Below, in pieces: positions 25,454-40,164 of a DNA stretch of 64,000 nucleotides. The notes under the pieces were generated by a model. That model saw nothing but the letters and a program-made list of their open reading frames with translations. It was not told where the DNA came from and did not search any database. The translations under genes were made by a program, and so were the position numbers. Position 1 is the first letter of the stretch; every line of letters starts with the position of its first letter. The DNA lies in the NCBI GenBank assembly GCA_963070105.1, contig OY718807.1, forward strand, positions 2,485,001 to 2,549,000, written 5' to 3'. This DNA comes from Litomosoides sigmodontis (Eukaryota; Nematoda; Chromadorea; Rhabditida; Onchocercidae).

Positions 25454-28400
25454 ATGAGCACTTCGAGTGACTGTCGTTGTCGTGATAAGCTAGTGATAAA
25501 ATTCTCACACTATCATCATCCGAACTTCAACAACAATCAACAGCGATACTGTCATCTGATGAACTTTCACGGTCAGCATCGCTTACCTTACAATTTCATG
25601 CACTGTACATTTTGCGCCCTTTACTTCAATGGATGCAAAGAGCTGCAGGAGTATGCGAAGCAATACGAAATCAAACATCGCCGCAAAATTATCCTTCCTT
25701 GCGTAATTCCATGGGAATCTGGCTCTAACAAATATGCCAGCCAAAAGGGTACCGGCGGTTTTGGCACGATACGAAATGCCGGTAAGTTTCAGTTGGATTT
25801 CATATGACATTTCATACCATTAAGATTATCAGCTAATCACTTTTTCTCTTGCACTCAACAATTGTTTTGGTGTTTAGCCAAATTGAGAAATGTGTTTTGC
25901 TGGGTGGAAACTTAATTGTATGATTGAAATAATTGAAATAATTAAAATTGAAATAATCACTTAGCTAACTAACTATATGTGTCGTGCGTGATCTTTGGAG
26001 TAAAATGAAAGTGAATTTTTCTGCTGCACAAAAATTTCACAATCATTTTCTTTCCTTTTTCTTTTTTCAAAAATCTCATTTCCACTTGAACTGCTCCATT
26101 TCATGCTCTACCACTGAATGACTTTGAGTAATTTATTTCAAATTGCATTCTTCTAGCTTGCTAAAATACATACTTTAAAAATTTTTTTCACATTAAATCG
26201 ATTTAAATTTATTTCCTCTTTCATATTCACAGTTCGATATTGCAATTGTGCAGTGCAATGAATTAAATGTGCTTATCATATGCTCTAAACTTTAAATTAT
26301 TAAATTTTTAAAGTAAAAATTCACCCTAACCATCCGGAAATGAGCAATTATGAAATGCCATAACCATTTTACAATAAATCATTTTAAGTGGGAAATCGCG
26401 GAAAATCGGTTGAAAATGCCATATGAATCATTGTTGATTTTCTGTATTAAAAATGTCTGCAAAATTGCTCACAAAAAATTTTATGAAATATAAGCCTTTT
26501 ATTGAAAAAAAAGGATTTATAATTTTTTTTTTGTGGAAAAATTGATAATTTAATGAATAATTTTATTTCTTAAAATTACCTAAACTAATTTACTAGCAAT
26601 TTTCCACAAAAGAGCTTTGGATGTTTGATATGGAATGCAACGTTTGCTCTTTCTTTCAGTAACACCGATCAAGTGCAGTAAGCAATTAAGCGAAAGTAAT
26701 GATGGTGTGGTACCATGGATGAGCTGTCCTCAACTACACGACAAAGAACTTGCATCCCAGGCAGGTCTTACGCCATTTGGCGGAATTCGAGAACACGTCA
26801 TTAAAGTACAGGATAAGGTAAGAAAGAAGCAATGCTCCGATCTGACGCTACTAATATTTCATTTAAGTTTCATCTCTTACGATTCTTTTAACGAAGAGTG
26901 CCAAAATTCTTCAAATATCTTTCACTTTTTTTTTTCTGCACTTTCGTCTGTAAGAAAGAAACGTTCGTCCGCTTAATTCAACACATTAAAATTTAAAAGT
27001 ATGAAAGACTTGTGATGCAATTGATTAGTGAAGTTTCATTTCATACGATATCTCTTTTTTTTTTCAAGTTGAACATCATCATTAGACATGACAGTTAGCA
27101 CATAACAATTAGGTCGATAACGCGGTGCAGTGATTGATAAAGTATTGATGAGTGCGTAATTAATTAGGAAGCTAGAAAAAAAAAACGTCCATTCGAGAAG
27201 CAGCATGCTTTAGGTGAGTGTATTGGATTAGATCAAATCCTAGCGATCTGATCTGATCCAATGTGCAATTATTGGTTCACAAGTGAGTGTATTGGATTAG
27301 ATCAAATCCTAGCGATCTGATCTGATCCAATGTGCAATTATTGGCTCACAAGTGAGTGTATTGGATTAGATCAAATCCTAGCGATCTGATCTGATCCAAT
27401 GTGCAATTATTGGTTCACAATAATTTAGGGTGGTAATTGAAAAAATGTCATTTAGAACAAATGAATGCATGATTTCGAATTATATTTAAGCGATTAAATT
27501 TTGCACAAAATTGCAATTAATTCATGAATTTGTAAAGAATTTGTGAAAAGGATGATTTATTTTAGGAAGGTGAAAGGAAAAAAGATATCAGTAAACTTGT
27601 TGGTGACCAGTCAAGCGAATGTATTCTGAAAATTTGGTCACAAGCAAATCCGAACGCTAAAAACGGTCAATTATTTGGTGAGTTCTAAAAGCTAACGGAT
27701 TCGGCGATGAGGTGAAGGGAAATGTTACATTTAAGAAAATCAATTTATTCATTACAAAATGCTAATTAACATTAACTTGCCTCCTCATTTGATACAATTT
27801 AGTGTATTCAATATGAAATAGTCGTTGATTTCAAATTTTCAATTTTCAACGGAAAATTTGAAATGCTTTAGGAAAGCATCGTGATGCTATAACAAATGTG
27901 AGAGGTGGTCGACAGCTCAGTCAGGAAGAATTAAATGCCAGTCGAGCGGCTATTCCAAAATTCCACGATCCACGTGAAACTGTTGCAGCAAAAGCTAAGA
28001 AAGCTCATAGTGTTAGTGTTTTCTTTTTTTTTTTAAAAAAAAAAAAGAGGGAGAGATTGACGAAGCAATTAAGTAAGCATAATGAGAGAATTTCATTGCT
28101 AAAATACAGGTTACATCATTTCATTTCGTTTTTGCAAATTTTAAGTATTTGAATCAAAAAAGTTTTTTGACTATTGAAACTTTAACAATAACGAAATGTT
28201 AGCAGTTTAGTGCTTGTAATTTACTTTAAAAAAAATGGTCAAAAAAACGATATTTTAATTAAAAAAAGGATAAGATAATTTAGGAAAAAAATTTTTTGTA
28301 GATTCGCTCCGACAGATCGATTAGCAATAAGCAAGCAGAAATGGAAATGAAAAATATGAGAGGACGAAGTGACGATAATGTCGCAGATTCAAATTATATG

Positions 28401-28457
28401 GCCTGGATTGGTGGACAAGTTTGTGGCCTTCATCTCTCCCTGTTCACTTTTAAATAA
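25454..28457 (+). CDS. Calponin-repeat (CLIK-type) protein, 297 aa
   Basis: Exons: 25454-25781, 26660-26817, 27566-27677, 27872-28011, 28302-28457; lengths sum to 894 nt, all in phase. Exon 1 ends with PWESGSNKYASQKGTGGFG, a clear calponin family repeat (family form: SGTNKxASQKGMTGFGTPR). Exon 2 has a second, VPWMSC...ELASQAGLTPFGGIRE. The exon 3/4 junction gives a degenerate third, IWSQANPNAKNGQLFGKHRD. Such repeats bind actin filaments in nematode UNC-87 and calponin-like muscle proteins. No calponin-homology (CH) domain is visible. The N-terminal 75 residues are rich in Cys, His and Asn and match nothing I know. The last exon (ending GLHLSLFTFK before TAA at 28455-28457) is weakly supported, and a different 3' end is possible. 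Confidence 0.75.
27214..27420. repeat. Three exact-length tandem copies of a 69-bp unit (intron 2 of the calponin-like gene)
   Basis: Copies at 27214-27282, 27283-27351 and 27352-27420; 207 bp is exactly 3 x 69. Copies are nearly identical (TTGGTTCAC against TTGGCTCAC in the middle copy). Each unit holds an imperfect inverted repeat, TTGGATTAGATCAAATCC against GATCTGATCTGATCCAA, that can fold. Confidence 0.95.
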
Positions 28458-28496
28458 TGCCATTGCTTTTTTTTTTTGTCAATCGTCGATAATGAT

Positions 28497-28542
<46 letters not shown>

Positions 28543-30272
28543 AAAAACAGATCATATGATTTATCATGTGATGATCGTTTCAGATAACTTTACGATCAAA
28601 AATACAATCAAATGACTTGTGCGAGTCACCTGCTTCCACCACGTCAAAATCCTACTTTGATCGAGTGACGAATGGGAGAGGATGTTTGCGTGGGAGGAGA
28701 GGAGGAGAAACGAGAGAGCAAGGAAAAGTTACAGGTGAATTGGAGTTTGACGGAAGAGAGAGAAGGTGAATCGACGAAATTCAATTAGCAAAATGAGAGG
28801 CAAAAGAGCGGAGCAGAATTAGTGATACTGTGTGTTACTTGATATCATCTCACTTTAGCGTCGCTAACACCGATCGGATGATACACTAACTGTTTACGTC
28901 AGTGATGTCACGTAGTTGCTTATCAAGTCACTTTGCATTCGTCAAGCTGCTTCTCTGTCCTATTCATTGCAATTTAGCAAATGAAATTTCGATGGTACCA
29001 GCTAGTTAAGTTAGCACTGTTATTTCAACTTTTGCGCTCTTCCAATTTCCACATTTCCCCTACTGTTTTTTGCTTTCTATTTTGTTAGCCTTTCTAGCCT
29101 GATCGATTAGCCGAAGTGTGTTCTGGTCAGTCGGAATGACCGTCATTATCGATTTCTAATCAATCCTTCACACCTATCCCATACGTAATTTATCCTGTTT
29201 GTTTTGCCAAGAAGCATAATTTTAACGAATATTTGACAAAATTCCATTTCATATGCAATTACTTCTATCTTTCATTTCCTGCCATATATAATTAATTTAA
29301 TTACTTGTTCATTTCAATTACAAATTTTCGAAATTAAAACATTGCTAATATTGCAAAATTTTTGCTGTGTTATATTCATTCGTAAGATATTTCAATTTCC
29401 TCACTCACTCATATAACAAATAATTATTGCATAAGCAGTGGTATAAATTAAACTAAATTAAACTGTGAATAAAAAAGAAGCTGTACTGTTCATTTCATTT
29501 CCCCTCCCTCTAATTAATATTAGCTGAAAGCATTTAGCTTGAATATTACTATGATTTAATTGAAAATAAAATAAAGCAAAATGCTGACATTAATATTTGA
29601 AGCTGTAATTTTCATTAAAACTAAAAATTGGTTATTGACCATTCGCAAGCGGTACGACAGCAAAACGATGATCACAATCGTTGCAATTAAGCAATAAATA
29701 TTATTCTCATTAATTAATTAATTTTGTAATATTCGTCAAATGAGTGAAATGAATCACTGCAAAAATTTGTCGGTAAAATTTTTTGAAGTGTTAATCGATC
29801 ACTGCAATTAATCATTTACCAATTTGAATAACTGATATTTTTAAAATTCACTTACTTAATTGATATTACCATGGAGTTTCCAGGTAGCTATCGCTTAGAC
29901 GTCTATCAGCTGTAAACGGAATGATAGCAGAAATTGAAATCGCTTAGACATCTAGAAATGATCAATTGATGATTGAAATTTAACTTTGCTTTGCAATAAC
30001 ATCCCTTTCTACAGGATGTGGTAATACAGGACCGATACATCTCAGTGCTTGTAGAGAAGCAATAAATATTGTAATTATAGTTGAATGCTAAATGTTATCA
30101 AAATTTTCATGTCAACAAACGGCTAGGCTAATTTGATAGATGACGACGAGTGTGGAATGATAACGTGTAGTACGTTCTTCTATTGACTGATATAGGAAAA
30201 ATGATAGGTATTTGACGTGAAATACGTGTCATGTATTTATTGATTGATATATTTTAAGCATCATTTTATAGG
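28458..30272. other. Intergenic region with (GA)n microsatellite
   Basis: No exon chain recognised over about 1.8 kb. A GA tract of about 35 bp lies at 28500-28534. The region should include the 3' end of the calponin-like gene and the promoter of the EndoU gene. Confidence 0.4.
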
Positions 30273-33164
30273 ATGATGAATTTTACCGCATTGTATCGAT
30301 TACTTCATCTATGTGTAATTGCAATTTTATTAGATGGCATTGATGGCTCGATGGAATTTTCAGGTATTAAAGCAAATAATTAATTACCAACTTGTTGTTC
30401 CTCAAATTTTTTCATGAATATTCAAAATTATATGATTAGCTGAAATTGCTTTTTTTTTTTTTACTTTTCAAAAAAATTAGAACATTTGGTGAGCGATAGT
30501 GAAATTGTAAATTTGGTGAATCAATTTCGACTACATGACGTCAACAAAGCTAATGATGGACAAATAATTTTGGATTATCAGAGGCATACAACAGGCAATG
30601 ATCCCATTGATAGAGCTCAACGAAGGTGAAACTTTGGGTAAAACTTTCAATGAAATGAGGAAATGCTGCAAAAAAAAAGCACTTCTTTATTTCAACCACG
30701 CTAAGTGTAAATTTTAATTAATCGACCAATTGAATTATTAGTCATATAATATGCATATTTCATATATATGATGTGAAAAATACGGTATGACACTGTGCAT
30801 ATTTCTTTATTGCTATTCCATGTTCATTTACATTTCAGTAATGACCTACTACTGCCTACGTTGTGCTACTATCCTGTGATTAATGATAAAACTTTTCAAT
30901 GATAAGCTCATGAATAAGACACGTCGATCAAATTTTAATTCAATTTTTGCGATCACTTTGATGAACACTTATAAATTTTAGTTATTTACGAAAGCATTTT
31001 TGATGACTAAAATTAGTGTGACTGAAGGAACGCCCGTAATTTATTAACTGAACCTTTGCTAACAATTAATTTTAAGGTTTTTTAAACGTGTGGATGCTGC
31101 CTTACTGGAAAAGAATACGTACAAAAAATGGCGAGCACTCAGTAACAAATTCATTCCGGATGTTGGCATTGAAGAGAGCAATACGCCGGAAGTACTAATT
31201 TTGCATTTCTCAAAATTTCATTGTTAATAAAAATGATAATTAGAAAAAGAAGAGGGAGAATGAGAAAAGTAGATATTTTATAAAAATTTCAAATTATGCA
31301 TTTAGAATTTGAAGGTAAAATGTGTAAGGAGTAATAAAATTGAGCCATACTAATTAAATCATTCAATAAAATATTTTCAGAAACAAAAAGCTATTGATGA
31401 TTTCCTCGATGCAATCCTCAACACCACAATATGGCAAAATTTTTTTCAATTTCTAAAAACTAAAGGTAAAAAAAAACATTTGAAAAATATTCTTATGTTT
31501 AGTAAAACATTACCTGTTCTTATTGCCACTTCCTCTCAGATGAAATTATTCGTCGAAATTTCAAATTTTGCAATTTGTCCACTTCCTCTCAGATGAAATT
31601 ATTCGTCGAAATTTCAAATTTTGCAATTTGTCCACTTCCTCTCAGATGAAATTATTCGTCGAAATTTCAAATTTTACAATTTGTATTCTTTGAATTCAGA
31701 AAAAAAATTTAGTTTTGTTAAATTTTTCTTTTAAACTACAAGTAAATGTTTCTAATATGAAAAATGATAAATTGCAAAAAGTTTATTTCAAGGTCATCCA
31801 TATGCAGCAAACTTTGGAACCTTCCGTGCTTCGATTAAACAATTATGGTTTGAGGGATATTCACGAAACTTGCATTTCATTGATACCAGCGGATTTGAGC
31901 ATGTTTTCATGGGCGAGGTATGTCCATTATCAACCTATTAATTTTAAATTAAAATTTAACCTGTTTGACACACGTGAGAATTTTGGAAATTCCTTATTAC
32001 TACAATTTTCACTTACCACCAATTCCCAAGTATTATGATGATAAGTTGGTTTCACTTTCGATGATAATATAATTTTAGAAGCAATCATAAGGTATAAGTT
32101 TAAATTGTTGAACAAGAAATTCTACTTTAAATTGGACCGTTAATGAAGTGAATCGATAGATAGTCTGTTTGTGGTAAGTAAAATTCAGTACAAAAATGGT
32201 GACGTAAGTGGGATGCATTCGTGGCTTCGATTTTATCTGCTGGAACAAAACGCTTCACAACAGTTCGATTATCGTGGCTACACTGCTAAACGATTTGTCA
32301 GTTCCTGTTGTTCATTTATTTCGATTTATTTTTCAAATTTATTTGTAGTAAACGAGTTAGGCGTAAAAGACCTGTAAAGTTGGATTAGTTATATTTGTTG
32401 AAATTAGCTTAAAGCATACTGTTATTTATTTACAAATTTTACTATTCATTAATTAGAAAAACTTTTTTTTTTACATAGAAATTCAAATTTAAATATAAAA
32501 TATTTCGGTTGAACGTTTCTCATTCAACTGTTACACTTGAAATTAGCTTAAAGCATACTGTTATTTATTTACAAATTTCACTATTCCTTAATTAGAAAAG
32601 CTTTTTTTTTACATTGAAATTCAAAATTTAAATATTAAATATTTCGGTTAGCAATCAAACATTCGAAAAGTTGTTGAAAAGCGAAATTTTTTTTCCAGGA
32701 TTTTATGGCTGCAGTAAAATTTAGCTGGCGTAATCACCTGAAGCGTTATGCATCATTTTTCATAGGCACAAGTCCGGAATTTGATTTGGCACTTTACACA
32801 TTGTGCTTCATCACACGTCAATCACGTAACAAGTGCAAAGTAAGCCTACTTTTTTGCGACTAGTACTTTCAAATAAAACTAGTACTTTCAAATATTCAAA
32901 GAATGATTTTCAACAGAAAAAAAATTTCAACATTTGAAAAAAGAGTGATTTTGAACATTTGCTTGTGCTATTATTTGATGAAAATAAGCCGGAATTTTGC
33001 ATCATTTTCAGGTTGAAATAGACGGATGTCCATTCTTCATTACCAGTTTTAACTTCAAACAACGAGGCAAAACTTTCGTTGGGACAGTTTATCCGGTTTC
33101 CGGACCATTTACGCAGAAATGCAGGGAGTATAATAGCGATAAATATCATTCGTTTTTAAAGTAG
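30273..33164 (+). CDS. Secreted EndoU (XendoU-type) endoribonuclease, 320 aa
   Basis: EndoU enzymes cut RNA at uridylates, leaving 2',3'-cyclic phosphate. Exons: 30273-30363, 30481-30625, 31077-31191, 31381-31465, 31793-31917, 32189-32296, 32699-32839, 33012-33164; total 963 nt with all junctions in phase. The first exon encodes [20 protein letters not shown], a signal peptide, so the product should enter the secretory pathway. [19 protein letters not shown] and KFIPDVG are typical of the family's N-lobe. The catalytic set is present: His in [10 protein letters not shown], His in [12 protein letters not shown], and Lys in [25 protein letters not shown] and the C-terminal FVGTVYPV complete the fold. 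Length is normal for a single-domain EndoU. AATAAA at 33272-33277. Likely active; the physiological RNA target is unknown. Confidence 0.93.
31527..31685. repeat. Three tandem 53-bp copies inside an EndoU intron, each carrying a CCTCTCAG acceptor-like motif
   Basis: Copies start at 31527, 31580 and 31633; the third diverges slightly at its end. Each begins CACTTCCTCTCAG, a pyrimidine tract plus AG, followed by ATGAAATTATTCG. The true exon starts at 31793, so these are three upstream acceptor look-alikes. Confidence 0.95.
32398..32650. repeat. Two diverged direct copies (139-bp spacing) in an EndoU intron
   Basis: Copies begin at 32398 and 32537 with TTGAAATTAGCTTAAAGCAT and end near AAATATTTCGGTT. 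Several substitutions and indels separate them, so the duplication is older than the triplication at 31527. Confidence 0.9.
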
Positions 33165-36131
<2,967 letters not shown>

Positions 36132-36380
36132 TTTAATCATTGTTATTGTTTATTATAATTGTCATTAATTTCCTATATTGACACTAATCACTAAAATTAA
36201 TATAATTTCATCTATCGACAATGATTATTCACATGGATTTCGTTTTTTTGTTGTGTGGCGCAAAATGGGAAGTGTAAATTTAATTTTAGGAAAATTTCGC
36301 TAAACCTGTGAAGCGTCACATTGCTATATCCAATAAAATAGTTAAAGTAGTATTAATGAGTCGTTTCGGTTGACGTTAAA

Positions 36381-38476
36381 ATGCTACTCATTGATTTTCT
36401 TACTTTATTTACAACGTTTGCGTTAGCTGTCCTTGCGTACGGCAATGACATCATTGACACGAAAAGAGATGAGAAACGACAAGGTTTGTTGCATATACCA
36501 TAGACTTTATACCAAAGACAAGCGTAGATTGAATATTTCAGTTTGAAGTTTGAGTGTAAGAAAATTTGATGACAACGATCTGTAGGATTAGCTCAGTGTT
36601 TTTTGCAACATTGAAATTTGAAATTTGAGCTTTCAAATTTTAATTTTGTTCACTCAATGAATCTTACGTCAAATTACGTAGGCGTGATATTATTATGAAC
36701 ATCGGCCTGCTATTTTGGAAGAGAGGAAGAAATGCATAAATCATTTTTTAGCATCGTTAAATGACATAATTCAAGGAGCGCTAAATTTTGTTCGACCAAT
36801 TATTGGTACCTCAGAACTGTTGCAATCAGACTTGGTGACATCCGGAAAAGTCCTCATTTCTTCGTGCAACATTTTTAATCGTTACTTCTATTAAGTTTAT
36901 TTTAAGATGTGAAATTGAAATCCTGAAGGGCTTGTGACGATTAGCATTGCTAGTTTTTCAGTTACAATCGGAGCAAATGAGAGAAAGAGATATCGAAATT
37001 CTCGGTCTACCAAAGCATTTCGATTTAGATTATATGCCAATTTGCAAAAGTAATTTGAAAATATGCAAATTTATCACCTGCAGCGCTCGAAACTTTCAAA
37101 ATGATGAATCGTTATCAAATTTAAATTTGGCTGCACAAATGTTAGCTGATGCAAAATTACGCAAAATGATTGCCAGGTGACTTCCTCAATTTAAAATCAT
37201 TCATTTTATGAAGTGAAATATTCATGCTATCTCCTCTGATATTCATCATCATATTCATATGCATAATGTGTCTGCTGAATAATATATGTGCAATTTAAAT
37301 TTAAATTTAAATTTGAGTGCTTTCATTTGTCAATGCATCTATGAATAGTGAACTGATAAGAATTTATTATAATTTCTTATCATCGATAGTGATCAGAAAT
37401 TAGAGAAATAACTAATTTGAATGTTATCCACTTAATACTGAATAAATGTTGCAGTGATTCGAGTATACTGCTGACAGCATGCCAGGAACAAGGGCTTTCT
37501 CCAACGCAGTGCAAACTTTTCGCAAACGCATTTCAACTGATCAATCGGTACTCTTTGAACTTTTAATTAATTAATAAATTAACATTAGCAAATTGTGCTA
37601 ATGAGAGTGTTTATTGAAGTTATTACTTTTTTTCCTATTTTATGACAATAAATTCAAGGATATTGTTTGGAATATTTTAGGTTTATCCCATCCATTGAAC
37701 CGCTGGAAGAGGATATTAAAAAGTTGCATCATTACATCATCAAGGATGATCCGTCATACTACGATGATTCCGATGCGCCACCAGTACCAATACAACCGGG
37801 AATGCATCAAACAACCGGATCACAAACCTGGTCAATCAACGAGCGGAATATCAGTGATTTTGATTTGATATCGGACGAGATGGAAGTCGAGAAGAAGCCG
37901 AATTTATCAGCATTTCCATCATCCTCAAGAACTTTGCGAAATCCTTCACATTTTTCAAATTCAAATACTGTTGCAGCGTCAACGGTTACGAATTCAATGT
38001 CAGCACAACCATCACCAATACCATCAACACCAATCCCTCTGCTTACCTTTCCACCGCTAATTTTTACCCTTCCAACATTTGCAACAGTTGCACCATTGGT
38101 ACCGCATCCATTACCATTAGACAGTTTGAAACCGGAATTGCTAGCACCTGTAACTTTCTTTACAAAAGAAATGCAAATGCTAATGTCACACATTGATAAT
38201 AAGCTACAACTGCCGAACAAAATATCACTACCACTTCCATTCTTAACGCTACCGGAACAGTTTAAGCTGGTAAATCCGGCAGGATCGGTAAGAAGCAAAC
38301 GATCGAATGATTACTACGATAATATTGAGGAATACAGCGATGGGAGGAACGATATGAGTGCACCCATAGATGATGCAGTCGATGATAATCATCGTCCACA
38401 AATGATAAGACTTCAGAAGCAGAAGAAAGTTGGGAACGGTTTACTCGATTGCATGAAATATCTTAAAGATAGTTAA
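36381..38476 (+). CDS. Predicted secreted protein of unknown function (Cys-containing, Ser/Thr/Pro-rich)
   Basis: I do not recognise the family. Exons supported: 36381-36483 (MLLIDFLTLFTTFALAVLAYG, a signal peptide), 36962-37176, 37455-37547 and 37681-38476. The last three join in phase. Exon 1 to 36962 does not: it ends in phase 1 and the next starts in phase 0, so a small exon is missing (a 20-nt candidate sits at about 36831-36850) or exon 1 is wrong. The mature part has paired cysteines (ICKSNLKICKFITC and ACQEQGLSPTQCK), an acidic block, a long Ser/Thr/Pro/Leu-rich middle likely to be O-glycosylated, and a dibasic RSKR near the C-terminus before a final LLDCMKYLKDS. AATAAA at 38694-38699. 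Probably a nematode-restricted extracellular protein. Confidence 0.68.
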
Positions 38477-40164
38477 GCTGCACAGCAACGGACGCTCGCA
38501 GCATCACTGATAAGACAATCGTCAAAATCAGAAATTATAAAATCGAAATTAATTTTATAACTTACAGTTGTTGAATGCTGCAACACTGATTTTTCAATTG
38601 TAATTCAATGTTTTGTGATATCATCTTTAGCACTTTGCTATCATTTCTGATAATGAAATTGCAGTAGTAATCTTGCAATAAGTACTTTAATTGAATAAAA
38701 TTTGAATGAAATGATAAACTAGAATTGTACAAATAGACTATTCCATGCTTGTTTTTGTTTTGTTGTATTAATCTCTTTTTTTTTTTATTTAATTAAAAAC
38801 AATTTCTGTCATTTATACGACGGGTTTTTTTTTGTGAATTAATTTGCAATCACTTCACTCTAATGCTTATGTTTTTACAGTTTTTTTTTTCTTTGTGCTA
38901 TACTCAACAATATTCATTTGTGATAAAATTTTTTGCAGCAAATTTTTAAACTAACCAAAGGTTAATTATGCAAATTGTTAATTTATCATTATCGTTTTCA
39001 TTTGTTGCACGAAACTGTAAATGATAAAAGTAAAACAACAAATGAATGTAAGAAAAGAAATAGGCTGAGAGACGACGAGCTTATCTGTTCCATTGAGACA
39101 TTCACACTGATAATGCACAATCAATTAATTTTTAGCGTAAATAATTTCATCTAAAAATTTGAATTACTAATTAATGACTTATACTCTCTTGTTTCCTGTT
39201 CATGCAAAACTGAAAATGTCTTTTTTCAATCAGGTTTCATCAAATCCTCTCTTCCTACCCATAATTCATTGCAACAGTTCAGTTGCAAAAATTACAGGGC
39301 GAGAAAAGAGAGAGAGAGAGAGAGAGAAAGAAAGAAGGTAGCGCAAAATATCATCCTTTGTAAATTGATGATTGTAGAAATTGGCGAATAATTTTTCCAT
39401 CAATTCACCTTGAAAAATTTATTATTGTTATACGTGGAACTTATGCAAAACCGGATTTTCGTTTTCATTTATCGACATATCCGACAGCATCTTCAAATTA
39501 CACCTGATTCTCACTGCAGTGATTCGTTGAAAATACTCAAATGTAATTTTTTACTCACAACTTTCTTTACTCCTGCTATCCTCACTTACCACATCAATTT
39601 GACAATTTTTGAAAAATTTCACAAATTTCCATATAAAATATTCTTTTGAATTTGTTACAAAGTCATTGATGCCCCGTGTTTTCCATCATTATCTTCATCA
39701 ATGCAATTATCAATGATAGGCGTTAGAAAATTGAAATTTAACTGCAAATGATTTAATTATAAAAGAGAGAAATTATTGATTGGTACCTTTAATTTTGCAG
39801 CACACAAAAGATAGATTGATAAAATTCGAAAACCATTGCAATTGAACAATTTTTTGAAAAATGTAATAGATGCTTTTTCTAGTAATTTGATTTATATATT
39901 AACGGCTTTTTCATTCATGATTCATAATCAGGTTTAGCTGGTAAAACACGATTCAAATCAGAACTTATCTTTCTCTCCCTCGCTCTCTCTCTCTCTCTCT
40001 CTTTCTCTCCTCTTAGCGACTTTGCGTTCCTTCATATCAAATTTTCTAGGAGAGCGAATGATGATGATGATTGAGTTTAATGGTTGATGATGTGATATGA
40101 TCATGCTACTCCTACTACTACTTCTACTACCGCTACACCTGCTTTTACTACTACCAATTCTGCT
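38477..40164. other. Intergenic region
   Basis: 3' UTR of the upstream secreted-protein gene, then AT-rich DNA with (GA)n near 39306-39327 and (CT)n near 39980-40004. No further gene recognised. Confidence 0.45.

Noticed and set aside
37807..38298. 163-codon minus-strand open frame
   Set aside because: Antisense shadow of the last exon of the secreted-orphan gene, which is connected by in-phase exons on the plus strand.
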